NCBI GenBank assembly: GCA_020747065.1
Contig: JAGMVK010000025.1
Span: 1 to 64,000, forward strand
Direction of reading: 5' to 3'
Origin: Cadophora sp. MPI-SDFR-AT-0126
Lineage: Eukaryota; Ascomycota; Leotiomycetes; Helotiales; Ploettnerulaceae
Length of the DNA stretch: 64,000 nucleotides
The translations under genes and the position numbers were made by a program. Below are positions 22,473 to 32,498 of the stretch, one piece after another. Within the stretch, counting starts at the first letter, position 1; the number at the start of each line of letters is the position of its first letter. The notes under the pieces were generated by a model. The model did no database searches, was not told where the DNA came from, and saw only the letters and a list, made by a program, of their open reading frames with translations.

Positions 22473-23615
22473 ATGCAACGCAATTTGTTCCTGGCTCTCG
22501 TTGCCAGTGCGTCAGCATGTGTGATCCCAGCAACGCCACTGTCGAACACTATCACCACGCCATTCAGAATACAAGTCCAGAATGCATCTTACCCAGCAGT
22601 TAATAATTTGTACATGAATCTCCTCGAAGCTGGGGGCGGCGATAAACATCTGTACATCGGTCCAGTTGGAACACCTACGTCAAACCTCGTGCTCACGGCG
22701 GGAGTGATTGAGCAAGGCGTCGTTCACGCCGTTATTGGAGGCGAGCATTCTGATATCGACAATACAGACAAGATGTTCATGACCGAGCGTGGTGATGCCA
22801 GAGCAATCTTCCAGCCAACTTACGCCTGCAACCCGCAGACCGATGCCCTTCAGATCGAGCTGAGATTTGTGACTTGGCAGAACCATGCTCCAGGCCAATG
22901 GATCTGTGTGAGGCCCACTTATGACAATGCGTATGAATTTCGTTACTATCCTCCTGGAAATACAGGTATGCCCAAGTCAATAAGATCTGAACTGATTGTG
23001 CGTTTGATTGGCATGACGCTTACATGTTCCGTAGCGAATGATCCAAATAAGTTCTGTGTAAAAGTGACACTTGTCGCAGTTGGCGCAAGTGGGACTGGAA
23101 CGACCTTGACTACATCGACCACATCGACCATTACATTCACCGGAGTCACAACATCAAGTTCGAGTTCGAGTTCGAGTTCGACCAGGACCACGATCACAAC
23201 AACTGCGTCAACTCCACCAGCCGGCACCTCCTCATCCTTGCCCTTCACAGACATGACCTCCCAGGGATTCTCCTTCATCGGCTGCGCCCCAGAGGAGCGA
23301 AACGATCCAACTGGACTCAAGGGGCGCACACTTTCCGGCGTTCTCTACGCCGACGATACCCTTACCGACAACATTTGCATGACCTTCTGTGCCGGGCGAG
23401 GGTATAAGTACGCCGGGACGGAGTATGCCCGCGAATGCTGGTGCGGGAACTCTTACCCACCTAGCCGGCAACCGAAGACCACCAAGGCGAGTCTGGCTGG
23501 GTGCTCGACGAAGTGCAAAGGAGATACTACACAATTTTGTGGGGGCGGGGATTGGTTGAGCCTTTACCAGGCCTGTCCCGCTGGTGGACCATGTGTGAAT
23601 GCTGTTTTCTCTTAA
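22473..23615 (+). CDS. Secreted WSC-domain protein with Ser/Thr-rich linker
   Basis: The second ATG (22473) is preferred because it directly opens a signal peptide (MQRNLFLALVASASACVIPA); an in-frame ATG lies five codons upstream. Residues about 25-165 form a compact extracellular region with Cys pairs, followed by a Ser/Thr-rich linker and a C-terminal WSC domain (FIGCAPEERN..., MTFCAGRGYKYAG, ECWCGNSYP, TQFCGGGDWLSLYQ). WSC domains are Cys-rich carbohydrate-binding modules, so a role at the cell wall or on host glycans is likely. An intron is probable at 22966-23034 (GTATGC...CCGTAG, 69 nt); splicing gives 357 aa, while retention stays in frame. It is intact, unlike its neighbours. Confidence 0.8.
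   Translation: MQRNLFLALVASASACVIPATPLSNTITTPFRIQVQNASYPAVNNLYMNLLEAGGGDKHLYIGPVGTPTSNLVLTAGVIEQGVVHAVIGGEHSDIDNTDKMFMTERGDARAIFQPTYACNPQTDALQIELRFVTWQNHAPGQWICVRPTYDNAYEFRYYPPGNTGMPKSIRSELIVRLIGMTLTCSVANDPNKFCVKVTLVAVGASGTGTTLTTSTTSTITFTGVTTSSSSSSSSSTRTTITTTASTPPAGTSSSLPFTDMTSQGFSFIGCAPEERNDPTGLKGRTLSGVLYADDTLTDNICMTFCAGRGYKYAGTEYARECWCGNSYPPSRQPKTTKASLAGCSTKCKGDTTQFCGGGDWLSLYQACPAGGPCVNAVFS
23157..23180 (+). repeat. (AGTTCG)4 microsatellite coding for Ser
   Basis: Four perfect hexamers in the linker of the WSC protein, encoding a serine run; likely length-variable between strains. Confidence 0.85.
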
Positions 23616-24514
23616 CAGCCTCTAATGATAATCTGAGGTAGAAATAGCGAGGGTTGAAACGATGCGTTTGTGGGTAGAGATAATCATAATAGTACATTGT
23701 GGTGGCAAATTTATTTGTACAGCGCGACTTGTGACGGAACTTCTACTTTTATGCCCAGATCTTTCGCTATCACTACTACCACTGGTCGCTCCGCCCGCGT
23801 CCCAATCGTGACCGAGAGTTGACCACAGTCGAATTTTGCTCAGGCTGTGGAACCTGCCGCGGCCACATCAATAAATAATATGCCGATAGCATCGATCAAC
23901 ACTTATGTAACCTTGATAGATAATTCGTTGTCCATAGTTGATGTCCTTAGTTGGAATGAATGCTTTTGTCACTATGTGGACCTACGGTGTGCCCCGGTGC
24001 TTTGAAGCGCAGACCTCGCTTACGTACCCACCCTGTAAATAAACAACGGGCGATGTCGGCTGACACTGGCCGATAATTCCAGAGGCTTCAGAAGAGTAGG
24101 GAAAGAGCGCCACCATCTTTTAAATGCGCAATTTACCTACGAATAGAGATAACTACGCTAGCATGAGATAGGCTCGCTTGACAACTTTCTTCAGTGAACT
24201 CGAGGGAGCGAGGTAGTCTCTTTCGTGGTTAGAGACCTAAATAGTATCGACCACATGTAACACAGCTCTAGCGACTAGGTACCTATCATCCGAGAACATG
24301 CTGAACGCAATTCGTCAGGATTTACGAGTGGCCTGTAAACCCAACAAGGTCCTCATACTTGCTCAACAAATGTACCCGAAAAGTATCCGAGCCAGCCCGC
24401 AACTCCAGCTACATATACCGCCTCCTCCATAGGCTCCTGAATCTCTCGAAACAACAAAAATTCAGCACAGAAAAGATACTTAATTGGTTCCATATCTTAT
24501 CTCGGGATCACAAA
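23616..24514. other. Intergenic, nothing recognised
   Basis: Normal composition and no supported ORF. It holds the 3' end of the WSC gene and the promoter of the methyltransferase. Confidence 0.5.
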
Positions 24515-25503
24515 ATGAACACCACAATTCACGACAAGGACAAATGGAGCGCCAACGCGAACACCTACGCCAATGGAAGCAAAAGTGTTCACCTCAGCAA
24601 TGCCCCAACCGAGATTCTGTTCACACAGCTGAATATTACGTACCCCTTCTCATCTGCTCATGCCATCCTGGATGTTGGCAGTGGACCAGGGGTTACTATC
24701 GGGAAGCTAATCGAAACCTACGGTTCTCAACTCCCTCCTGATGCGCGATTGTGAGTGCCTGAGATGCACTAGACATATGTATAGAAATGCTGACCAGAGA
24801 AGAATTGCGTCCGATTTCAGCGCCGGAATGATAGAACAAGTCCAGAAGATCAAGGGTGAGCTGGCAGGCGAGAACCCGATCTGGGGACGAGTGGAGCCGC
24901 GGGTGCTTGACGCTCAAACCCTCGATGCAGTGGAGGACTCGTCTATCAGCCACATCACTGGAACGATGGTTTATAATCTAGTGGCGAATGGTAGACAGGC
25001 TCTCGAGGCTGCCCATCGGGTTCTTCAGCCTGGAGGCGTCATTGGGATGACGCTTGGTGCTGGTGCTGAGTGGATGGAGATGGTAAGACAATGTCGTCTG
25101 AAAATTTCGGACTTTCACTCGCTTTTCAACAAAGTTGTTAAATTTCAAGCAGATGGCAGTAGCCGCCAAGAAGATCCGTGGCGAGAAGGCTCCGGTGTTC
25201 CAATTCCCCAAAGATTACGGCACAGTTGATGGCATCAAAGCCGAGTTTGAGGCGGTCGGGTTCAGCTCGGAATATGTTGAGATCATTGAAACTTCCATGG
25301 ACGTGTCGGATCCGAAGCCATTTATCGATATGTTCATACGAGGGAAGAACCCGGGAGCGATGTTCTTTGTGAGCGATTATTCCGAGGCAGAGCTTGATGA
25401 GTATGTGGAGGAGGTTTCGAGATTGATTTTGGAGAAATGTCCTGGGGTGCCGAAGCAGTTGAAGGGGCTCCTGATTGTTGCGGTTGGGAAGAAGTTGGCT
25501 TGA
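24515..25503 (+). CDS. Class I SAM-dependent methyltransferase
   Basis: Three exons: 24515-24750, 24803-25082 and 25153-25503 (867 nt, 288 aa). Introns are 52 nt (GTGAGT, branch GCTGAC) and 70 nt (GTAAGA...AGCAG). Motif I is ILDVGSGPG at residues 51-59, the SAM-binding loop; later blocks HRVLQPGGVIGMT and the C-terminal strand region fit a type 11/25 methyltransferase fold. The upstream part MNTTIHDKDKWSANANTYA is the usual short helix before the fold. The substrate is a small molecule by analogy with similar fungal enzymes in biosynthetic clusters; the monooxygenase, SDR and membrane protein nearby support that, but this is inference. No lesion is seen, so it may still be functional. Confidence 0.8.
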
Positions 25504-25917
25504 GGGATACTTTGATGAAAGGAGTTCTCACATCTGTTGTACTTGTACTCGATTCTCGACACAAGATCGCAAAACGCTTACCCAGACTTCACATTTGTCT
25601 TTATCAGTATCGACATCGGTATGTTCATGATGCTAGACGACGCCTATTTTGGGGTGCATGTTCAGCTCCCCTAGTGCAGCGCCATCTTTTCCACATTGGA
25701 ATTAACAACTCCGTTAGCCTGAATTTTAGTGCCTCTGTCCCTGACCATGACATCTCGTCCGAACTTCAAAATTTGGTCCTTTTTGTCTGTCCGGAGTAGG
25801 CGTATCCTTCATAATGTTTTTGGTCGGAAACTCGGTACTCTCCTTTGAGACGGGTACAGATGTCGGCACGGGGTCTCGATTTCTGCATGTCGTTCACTAG
25901 ATCCAACGTCATTTCCT
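25504..25917. other. Intergenic, nothing recognised
   Basis: Separates the methyltransferase from the broken glycosyltransferase-like gene. No supported ORF. Confidence 0.5.
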
Positions 25918-27462
25918 CCGGCGGCGCGTAATTGCTGGCACATCAATTTTTCTTGCATTGTTTTTCTTGACATATTGCTTTCCATCCCAACAGGTAAGTC
26001 ATTGCTGAAAGATAAATCAGTGGTCAGTTACACTCAAAGTCAGTACTACACCCCAACTTCTCATACCATCAGAAGCTCTACGGACACCCAAAATCAACGG
26101 ATTCGAGATGCGCCCATGCATCTTGTCATCCCAGCGACAACAGCCAACGAAAATTTATGCAAGGCAATTCTCACCTCGTCGATTCTCAACTTCACAGCGC
26201 CGAAGTCGATTGGGGCCAAGAATTCCAACATAATGGTTGGGAGGCCAATGCGACTCACATCGCCAAGGTAACTGATATACTCGACTACCTGGACACCCTC
26301 AAGCAAGAACATGACTATGACCTTGTCCTTATTACCGATGGCTTTGATAGTTGGTTCCAATTCGGGCCCGAAGTCATCAAGAGTCGATTTACGAGGATTA
26401 CCAAGTCTTTACAGGCAAGCACAAAAGCCATGATCGGAGAGCGTGCCGTCACAGCCGAGGGCATCACTCAAAGCATAGTATTCTCTGCGCAGAAAGATTG
26501 CGGGCCCCCGGATGAGGCTCGACGATATCGGCTGCTATGGACAAATCGAGTCGCCTCTATCGAAAGACTTGTATGAACCTGATACTGATGTACTGGATCC
26601 AAAGCTGCACCTACCGCTGCACTTTCGCTCCCACTTCCTATGCTCGGGTGTCATGATAGGACCGGTGCATGACCTGGGGAAAATGTTCATACGCGCAATC
26701 GAGATGATCGACACGGTAACACACAGAGGTAGCGATCAGGACATCTTCAACCAGATCTACGGGAAACAGAATTACCAGCGCGAGGTCATGAGACTGCGGT
26801 ATCGTACGCTTTGGGAGCGACTTCGGGACGTTTTGCTGAGAGTTCTGGGTAGACAGCAATATTCCATGACCGACCCGCATCCCACAAGCCAATGGAGAAA
26901 TTGGATGGAGCGCCGCTTGATTTTGGGATGGGTCTGGATTTCCGGGCTCAAGATTTCGCATTCTTCCGTACTCTCGGAATGGGATGGTCGTTGGCTGACA
27001 ATGGCCAACGTTGATGATGCTCATGATTAACAGAAAGAAACTGGCCAGAGGGTGAATAAAGTGCCAGATGAGGTCCTCGAAGGGCCACCACCGTTCATGG
27101 GGCTTCCGGATAACGTTGGGAAGAGCCATGGAAAGACTACATCTAAATGGGACGAACTGTCGTTGTACTCGCATCTATCTACGGGTTCTATGCCCGCAAT
27201 CATCCATATGAATGGTCTTAAGAGCATGCGAAGAACTTCCTGGGATTAAATGTGGTACCATAAAGAGAGGAGACAGATGTTGACTGCCATGACGAGAGAT
27301 TTGGGGGCTTGGACAGCTTCTGGAGACCGGTTATCTTGGGATACTCTGTGCAGAGGGACAGAAGACGAGGAGGTATTTAGAGACTCGTTAGGTTCTTGGG
27401 CGAAGGAAGAGAAGAAAGAAGATAAGAGAGCGGATGAGAAACAGAAAGAGAAGGAGGGATAG
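25918..27462 (+). pseudogene. Glycosyltransferase-like type II membrane protein, frameshifted
   Basis: An N-terminal signal anchor (SIFLALFFLTYCF) is readable near 25,950-25,980. Then come VIPATTANENLCKAILTSSI, WGQEF...HIAKVTDILDYLD, a D-x-D-like DLVLITDGFDSWFQ, HFLCSGVMIGPV, RGSDQDIF and a C-terminal AIIHMNG-L block. This is the layout of a fungal family of putative glycosyltransferases with a DxD metal site. The frame changes near 26,205-26,215, 26,505-26,520 and 26,905-26,915. TGA at 27012-27014 and TAA at 27247-27249 interrupt the C-terminal part, which continues as MWYHKERRQML. No introns explain the shifts. Probably a decayed gene; assembly error in all places is less likely. Confidence 0.65.
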
Positions 27463-27902
27463 GGGAAGAAGGTCTGAGGTCGGCAGGTAGGCAGGCAGGC
27501 AGACATGTAAGTCCTACATGCCTACATTGAGTAATCTAGTGGAGAGAACAATGCGTACTGAGTAGGCGGGCTGGAAGTCCATCAAACACAGTAGGAGAAT
27601 AATCTGATGTATGCAAACTATTATGCGAGAAATAAACAGCCGGATAAGAGGAGTAAGTAATGTAAGTATGTATTGTACGGAGTAGATGAGGATAGGGATA
27701 GGTATGATGAGGGTCACGTTTCGGCTTTGTGTTCGCCAAGACCAGTCGTGTGGCACGCGGGGCGCGTCATCACTCCAACCTCCCGATACTGTAAGACCCA
27801 CCACCACCACCATCATCATCAGCTTCCTTCCATCAATCCAACCATCAACACACACCCATCATCACCAACCAAGAAACAATCCAAACAAACAGATCCGTAA
27901 AC
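27463..27902. other. Promoter and 5' UTR of the Cys-rich secreted protein gene
   Basis: Contains TACGGAGTA at 27676-27684, a GGCA/GGTA short repeat near 27,480-27,505 and a pyrimidine/CA-rich leader with CAC and CAT triplet runs up to the ATG at 27903. Confidence 0.5.
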
Positions 27903-28604
27903 ATGATGTTCTTCAAGTCAGCTCTTACTTTCTCCGCCATCTTGGCTGTCACATCCGCCATGTCAGTGGTGACACTCGACCGAAATGGTAAGCGGCGAGA
28001 GCCCATATACCTTGCCTTACCTCCCTATCCTATCCTATCCTATCCTATCCTATCCTACCCTACCCTACCTTACCCTACCTAGGTACTAACACAGTATCAG
28101 TACAAGTCGTCGCCGTTGACGCAGTGCCAGTCGCCACCATGGCCAGTGAGTTTCGTCCATCTCATTTCATCCGTCTACCCTGCCAAGTAGTCCTGAACTG
28201 AAACGCCTTAGAATCATCGTCGTCCTTCTCCGTCACCGGCTCCAGCTGTGATAAAGAGGACGAAGCCGACTGCAAGGAGTTCTGTGGTCTGTCGGAGCAG
28301 ACTGCTACCTGTACCGCCAACGGTAACAAGGTGACTTGCTCTTGCAAGGGCGGAAAGAGCGAGTCCAACTGCGAGGAGAGATGTCTTTTGTGTATGTCAC
28401 GTGCCTACATCCCACCCCCAACCCCCCACCCACCTTCCCCGGACTCAGTCTCTGTCCTCTGTCCTCTGGCCATCTACCGCGCTAGCCACTCATGAATTGG
28501 GCTCATCGGACTGATTGTGCGTTTTCATAGGCATGCCCGACAAGTCTTCTTTGGAGGAGGCAAGCCGTTTGTTCAAGCTTGGTGGAACAAAGATGGAATT
28601 GTAA
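27903..28604 (+). CDS. Small secreted cysteine-rich protein (effector or defensin-like candidate)
   Basis: Four exons: 27903-27987, 28095-28145, 28212-28391 and 28531-28604 (390 nt, 129 aa). Intron 1 has a perfect TACTAAC branch site (28084-28090); the others end CCTTAG and TTCATAG. The N-terminus MMFFKSALTFSAILAVTSA is a signal peptide. The mature part has nine Cys with spacing C-x7-C-x3-C-x8-C-x8-C-x-C-x8-C-x3-C-x2-C; the C-x3-C and C-x-C elements recall, without proving, Cys-stabilised alpha/beta folds. No named family recognised. Size, secretion and Cys content fit either a fungal effector or an antimicrobial peptide; the function is unknown. Confidence 0.72.
28026..28080 (+). repeat. Pentanucleotide microsatellite (TATCC/TACCC)11 in intron 1
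   Basis: Six TATCC units followed by five TACCC/TACCT variants, ending four bases before the intron branch site. The tract supplies most of the long polypyrimidine-like part of a 107-nt intron. Confidence 0.9.
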
Positions 28605-29504
28605 GAGTTCCATGTATTGAATTGGCAGTGTTGGTTGGGCCGCCATCAACTGGACGTGAAGGTACAAGGACTTTCGTGCCGCTGTGATATTGTTACATCT
28701 AGAATGTGTTACCATCTATGTACTCCATGACGCGTCTCGCTTGCGATAATGACTTCGGCAACCCTTGGCCATGCCCAGTGAACCGTGAGATGCCATGAGC
28801 TAATCCAGGACAACCCACCATACTCCAAAGACAATAGTGATATTACGGCTGGAATCTGAGAACGAGTGAAAAAATGCGATCGGACAATTCTAGGGTAAAA
28901 TTGCAAGTGTTACCAGCAAGCATACTTGACAACTACTGTGAGACGGAGAATACAGAATATAATTTTCAGAGTGACCTCTTCTGCTTATAATCCACAACCG
29001 TACTTTCGCAACTCTATTTATATGCTAATCAACAGACTCGACAGAAGCTGATTACCAGTCATGATCGTTACTTACCTTCGCCCCTTTCCTAGGGCCAAGA
29101 CAAAAACCCAAGATATTTGGACCTAACCTCTTCCACCAGTTTTATCAAATTCACCATATCTATCCCCATAAGAAACTTCACTAAGCCGCATAAATTCTCT
29201 CCGTGAATAAGCTTTAAGCTTAGTTCTTCTCGATTCATCGACGTCCACGGACACAAGGAGTCCTCCTTCCCAGCTGAAGGGCAGTTACTGGGAACATAAC
29301 AAGAAACACCCAGCATAGTCATCGGAGAGCTCAGACTTCAAAGCTGAAGGATTCTAGCTTCGAATTTAGCAGATAAGAGCAGTATCCTTGAAATTTTTGA
29401 GGCTGATCACCCTCACCTGGACACTTAGCGGGCTCGCTTACAGCAATCAAAACACCGCACCAACACTCGAAGACACGAAAAGCATGGCCCACACAGCTCG
29501 AAGA
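28605..29504. other. Intergenic, nothing recognised
   Basis: Lies between convergent genes (3' ends face each other). Short ORFs only, no motif. Confidence 0.5.
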
Positions 29505-31102
29505 TTACACAGCCTCGCAAAAATCAAACTCCCTCTCCTCCATCAGAGTCACAGTACCTGAGTTATTGTAACCTAGGCCCAGCAAAGTCCTCCCACCAGG
29601 TCGATACCTTGGCCACCCATACCCCTCCAATCCCCTCTCCGGACCCTTCGCAAACGCCGCCCACGCTCCCCTCAGATACCTTCCCACCTCCACCAATTCT
29701 CTCGGAGGCCTCAGACCCTCAAACGCGTTCACCGCACCAAATAGCGGTATTATCTCCGAAGCATGATACGCCCCACTCGTCCGCGTCGTCGTCAAAGCCA
29801 ATTCCTCAAACTCCCCGAAATAGCGATATCTCCAGATCGGTAGCCCAGCAGCAACACTGGAGTTCGCTCTTGATGCAGATGCACAGGTGTAGATTTCCAG
29901 ATTGAAGATATCCCAGTATTCATCTGGCAGGTAAGCATCCCATGCTGAGCCCATGGCTTTGAAGTACCCAGCTTCATAATTCGTATTGCCGATGAGCATT
30001 GGGACTTTGATGAATTCCCGGGCCGCGGAACGAGAGGGATAATCTGAGAAGACGAGGGTTTCGTCGATGGTGGGCCAGAACGAGGCGGCTCCGGAGGCGG
30101 AGGTGGATTGTGGGATTGCGGATGTAATTTCTGAGGCGGTCTTGCCTCTCATGCACGAGAGTTGTGAGGCTGGGTCGGTGGCGTTGTCTCCGCAGCCAAG
30201 GGTGGACGTTACACTGTACCAGGCTTCTGCTGTTGATTCTTTTGTGTAGGCTCCAAGAAAGGTCGTTCCCGACTGGAGGATTATCCCCGACACGATCGGA
30301 TCAGAAGTGTATGCGTAGCTGTAGAGATCGATAGACCGAGCACCTGCTGACTGTCCGAAGAGTGCGATGCGAGAAGGATCGCCGCCAAAAGCGTGGATGT
30401 TGTCACGCACCCATTCGATTGCTAGACGTTATTCATGCGATAGCTTTCGTTCTTGTAAGCTGCGTTGACATGCTACGAAGAAAGATGAAGAAAACTCACT
30501 TGAAAGAAACAACGACAACGTCTTCCTCCTCGACAATATGCTGCCCATCGAAAGTCGGATCCGATGAACTCCCCAGCGTATACCCACCACCATGAATCCA
30601 CACCAGTACTGCTTTACCTTTCTCCCCAGTCTGCGGCTTTGTCCAGACATTGATCTTCAAACAATCTTCACTGAAAGTATCCCACGGCTGAGACAGCGCC
30701 TCTAAGACACAAAGTCCTGCATCGGTGAAATTCTTGCCTGTTGTATTTGCCGGTGCGCCGCCACCAAACATGCTGGTTATTGGACATGATGGACCCTGCA
30801 CCTGTCAAGAATTGTCCACATACTACGATACTGGATGTGGAGAATGCACTCACGAACTTCGTCCCATCGACTGTACCCGAGCCAGTGAACTTTTGAGGTG
30901 TTGAAAATCGAAGATCACCAATTGGAGGCTGCGCGTAAGGTATGCCAAGATACACTGACACTCCTTTCTCTACAGATCCCGCTCTTCCCTGTACACGGCC
31001 GCTTGACGTGATGACTTCCTGACCTACTTTCCAGTGAGGAGAACATCTTGTTGCTAAAGTTATGGCGACGCAGCCTCCGAGACGGAGAAGCTTGATGTGC
31101 AT
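29505..31102 (-). pseudogene. Type-B carboxylesterase with internal exon deletion
   Basis: Exon 1 31102-30854 starts with a hydrophobic signal-like N-terminus and has YLGIPYAQPPIGDLRF. Exon 2 30801-30500 has EDCLKINVW and the oxyanion motif WIHGGGYTLG. Exon 3 is then entered at 30443, giving SF-N-YRMN. Catalytic Ser lies in GQSAGA (30342-30356), Glu in NTNYEAGYF, His in GAYHASEII, so the catalytic set survives. The usual block of about 25 residues between YRMN and QRLAIEWVRDNI (IFGFP...GLLD in this family) is missing: at about 30,430 YRMN abuts AACGTCTAGCA, which shifts the frame into a TAG. Introns are 52 and 56 nt. The rest of the gene has no other lesion I can see. Confidence 0.7.
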
Positions 31103-32498
31103 TTTGAAGATGATTGTGCAGATAAGAGAAGATAAGTTAAAATTCTACTTGAATGTGAAACTTCGGATTAGAATTTGGAGATTATCTGGTGCTTATACGT
31201 ATCAATGGAGCCTGCTAAATATTCGGATCTCCTAGGCAAGAAGACCTCCCCAAGAGCAAAGTAAGATGTTGCGTCCACAACGGCGACCACGCCATATCAC
31301 ACCACTTGAAAAAGACACTACTAGAACCGTAAATGCAGACAATCACGGAGAAGCCTCTACTCTATTTGCCAGTCTAGTATATCAGCCAAGTAACAAATAT
31401 GAGAAGAACGTCGTACATTCCTCAGGAACCCGAGAGAAGTAAGACGGGAAGATTTGAGCTGATTTACGCCTTGGCGTGGCTGTAGACCTCGCATTTGGTG
31501 TTGACAGCAGGGTTCGAACCGAAGTATGACATAACATAAGGATCCTCCATAACCGAAACGAAAACCGATGGAGACTCGAATCCTTTCCAGGCTTAATTAG
31601 CGAAGAGGCTCCTGGGTTGGCATTTGTTTTGATCAAGTGTCGTGAGCACAGAAACAGCACCAGCCTACTACAGCCATCATACTTACACCCATGTAATTTC
31701 ACTTCTCTCTTCGTACCACTTCGTTTTCACGTTGAGTCATACTGCCTAGCCATCTCATGCTCTACGAATGCTTGGTCGGGTAAGCTAGCCCGCCCAAGAT
31801 TGCAAGAGAAGAGAGATGGAATTGTCGTGAGTGTATGCGTACCTGCCGCAAGGCGAGGCGAGCCATCAACTGATTGCGTGTCGTGGCGAGATGGGACTTT
31901 GGCTGTTTGAAGAAGAATAGGTTTGGGGTATAGATAGGGACGGGACTGGTGAATGTTGAGCAGCCACTGGCTGTAACTCGAAGTTCAAGGAGGCTATAAC
32001 ATTCGCTTCGAGGGGTATATTTATACTTATCAGGCTATGACAATTCATCTTGTGGATTTCTATGCAGTCAGGCAGTACAGATATCATGACGGCAAGGATC
32101 AAGTAAATGTGTGAGACTCCTCAAGAAGAACAGATAGGTGGATGATTGGATAAATGGATGCAAGCATCTCCCTCCCTAGATATCAACAGGAATAATCTGT
32201 CCAAACGCTAAGTAACGGACTTCCATGCATACTCCAACAATCGTCTAATCAAGTAAGATACAAGAAAGTAGCAAAGTAGACTGGTATCGTAACGCCATTA
32301 AAATGCCAACAGATATTCCACCCACCCAAACCCACCCTATCATACCGTATCGAATCGAAAGCAGGCATATTGTAACAACGCAAAGCCCAACGCCATCCAA
32401 GCATCATTACAATCATCTAAGGTATCAGGTACCAGGTATCATCAATCCCATCAGTCGATCAATCGCTCGCTCAATCAATCAGCCAGTCAAAATGTATC
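31103..32498. other. Intergenic, nothing recognised
   Basis: Promoter side of the esterase and 3' side of the PH-like gene. A T-arm-like GGTTCGAACC at 31511-31520 is not part of a tRNA. ATCA/ATCG-type low-complexity repeats occur near 32,450-32,480. Confidence 0.5.

Noticed and set aside
28026..28080. CRISPR-like array
   Set aside because: Pure short tandem pentamers without spacers, inside an intron of a fungal gene.
31511..31520. GGTTCGAACC, T-arm-like tRNA signal
   Set aside because: No A-box, anticodon arm or acceptor stem can be built around it.
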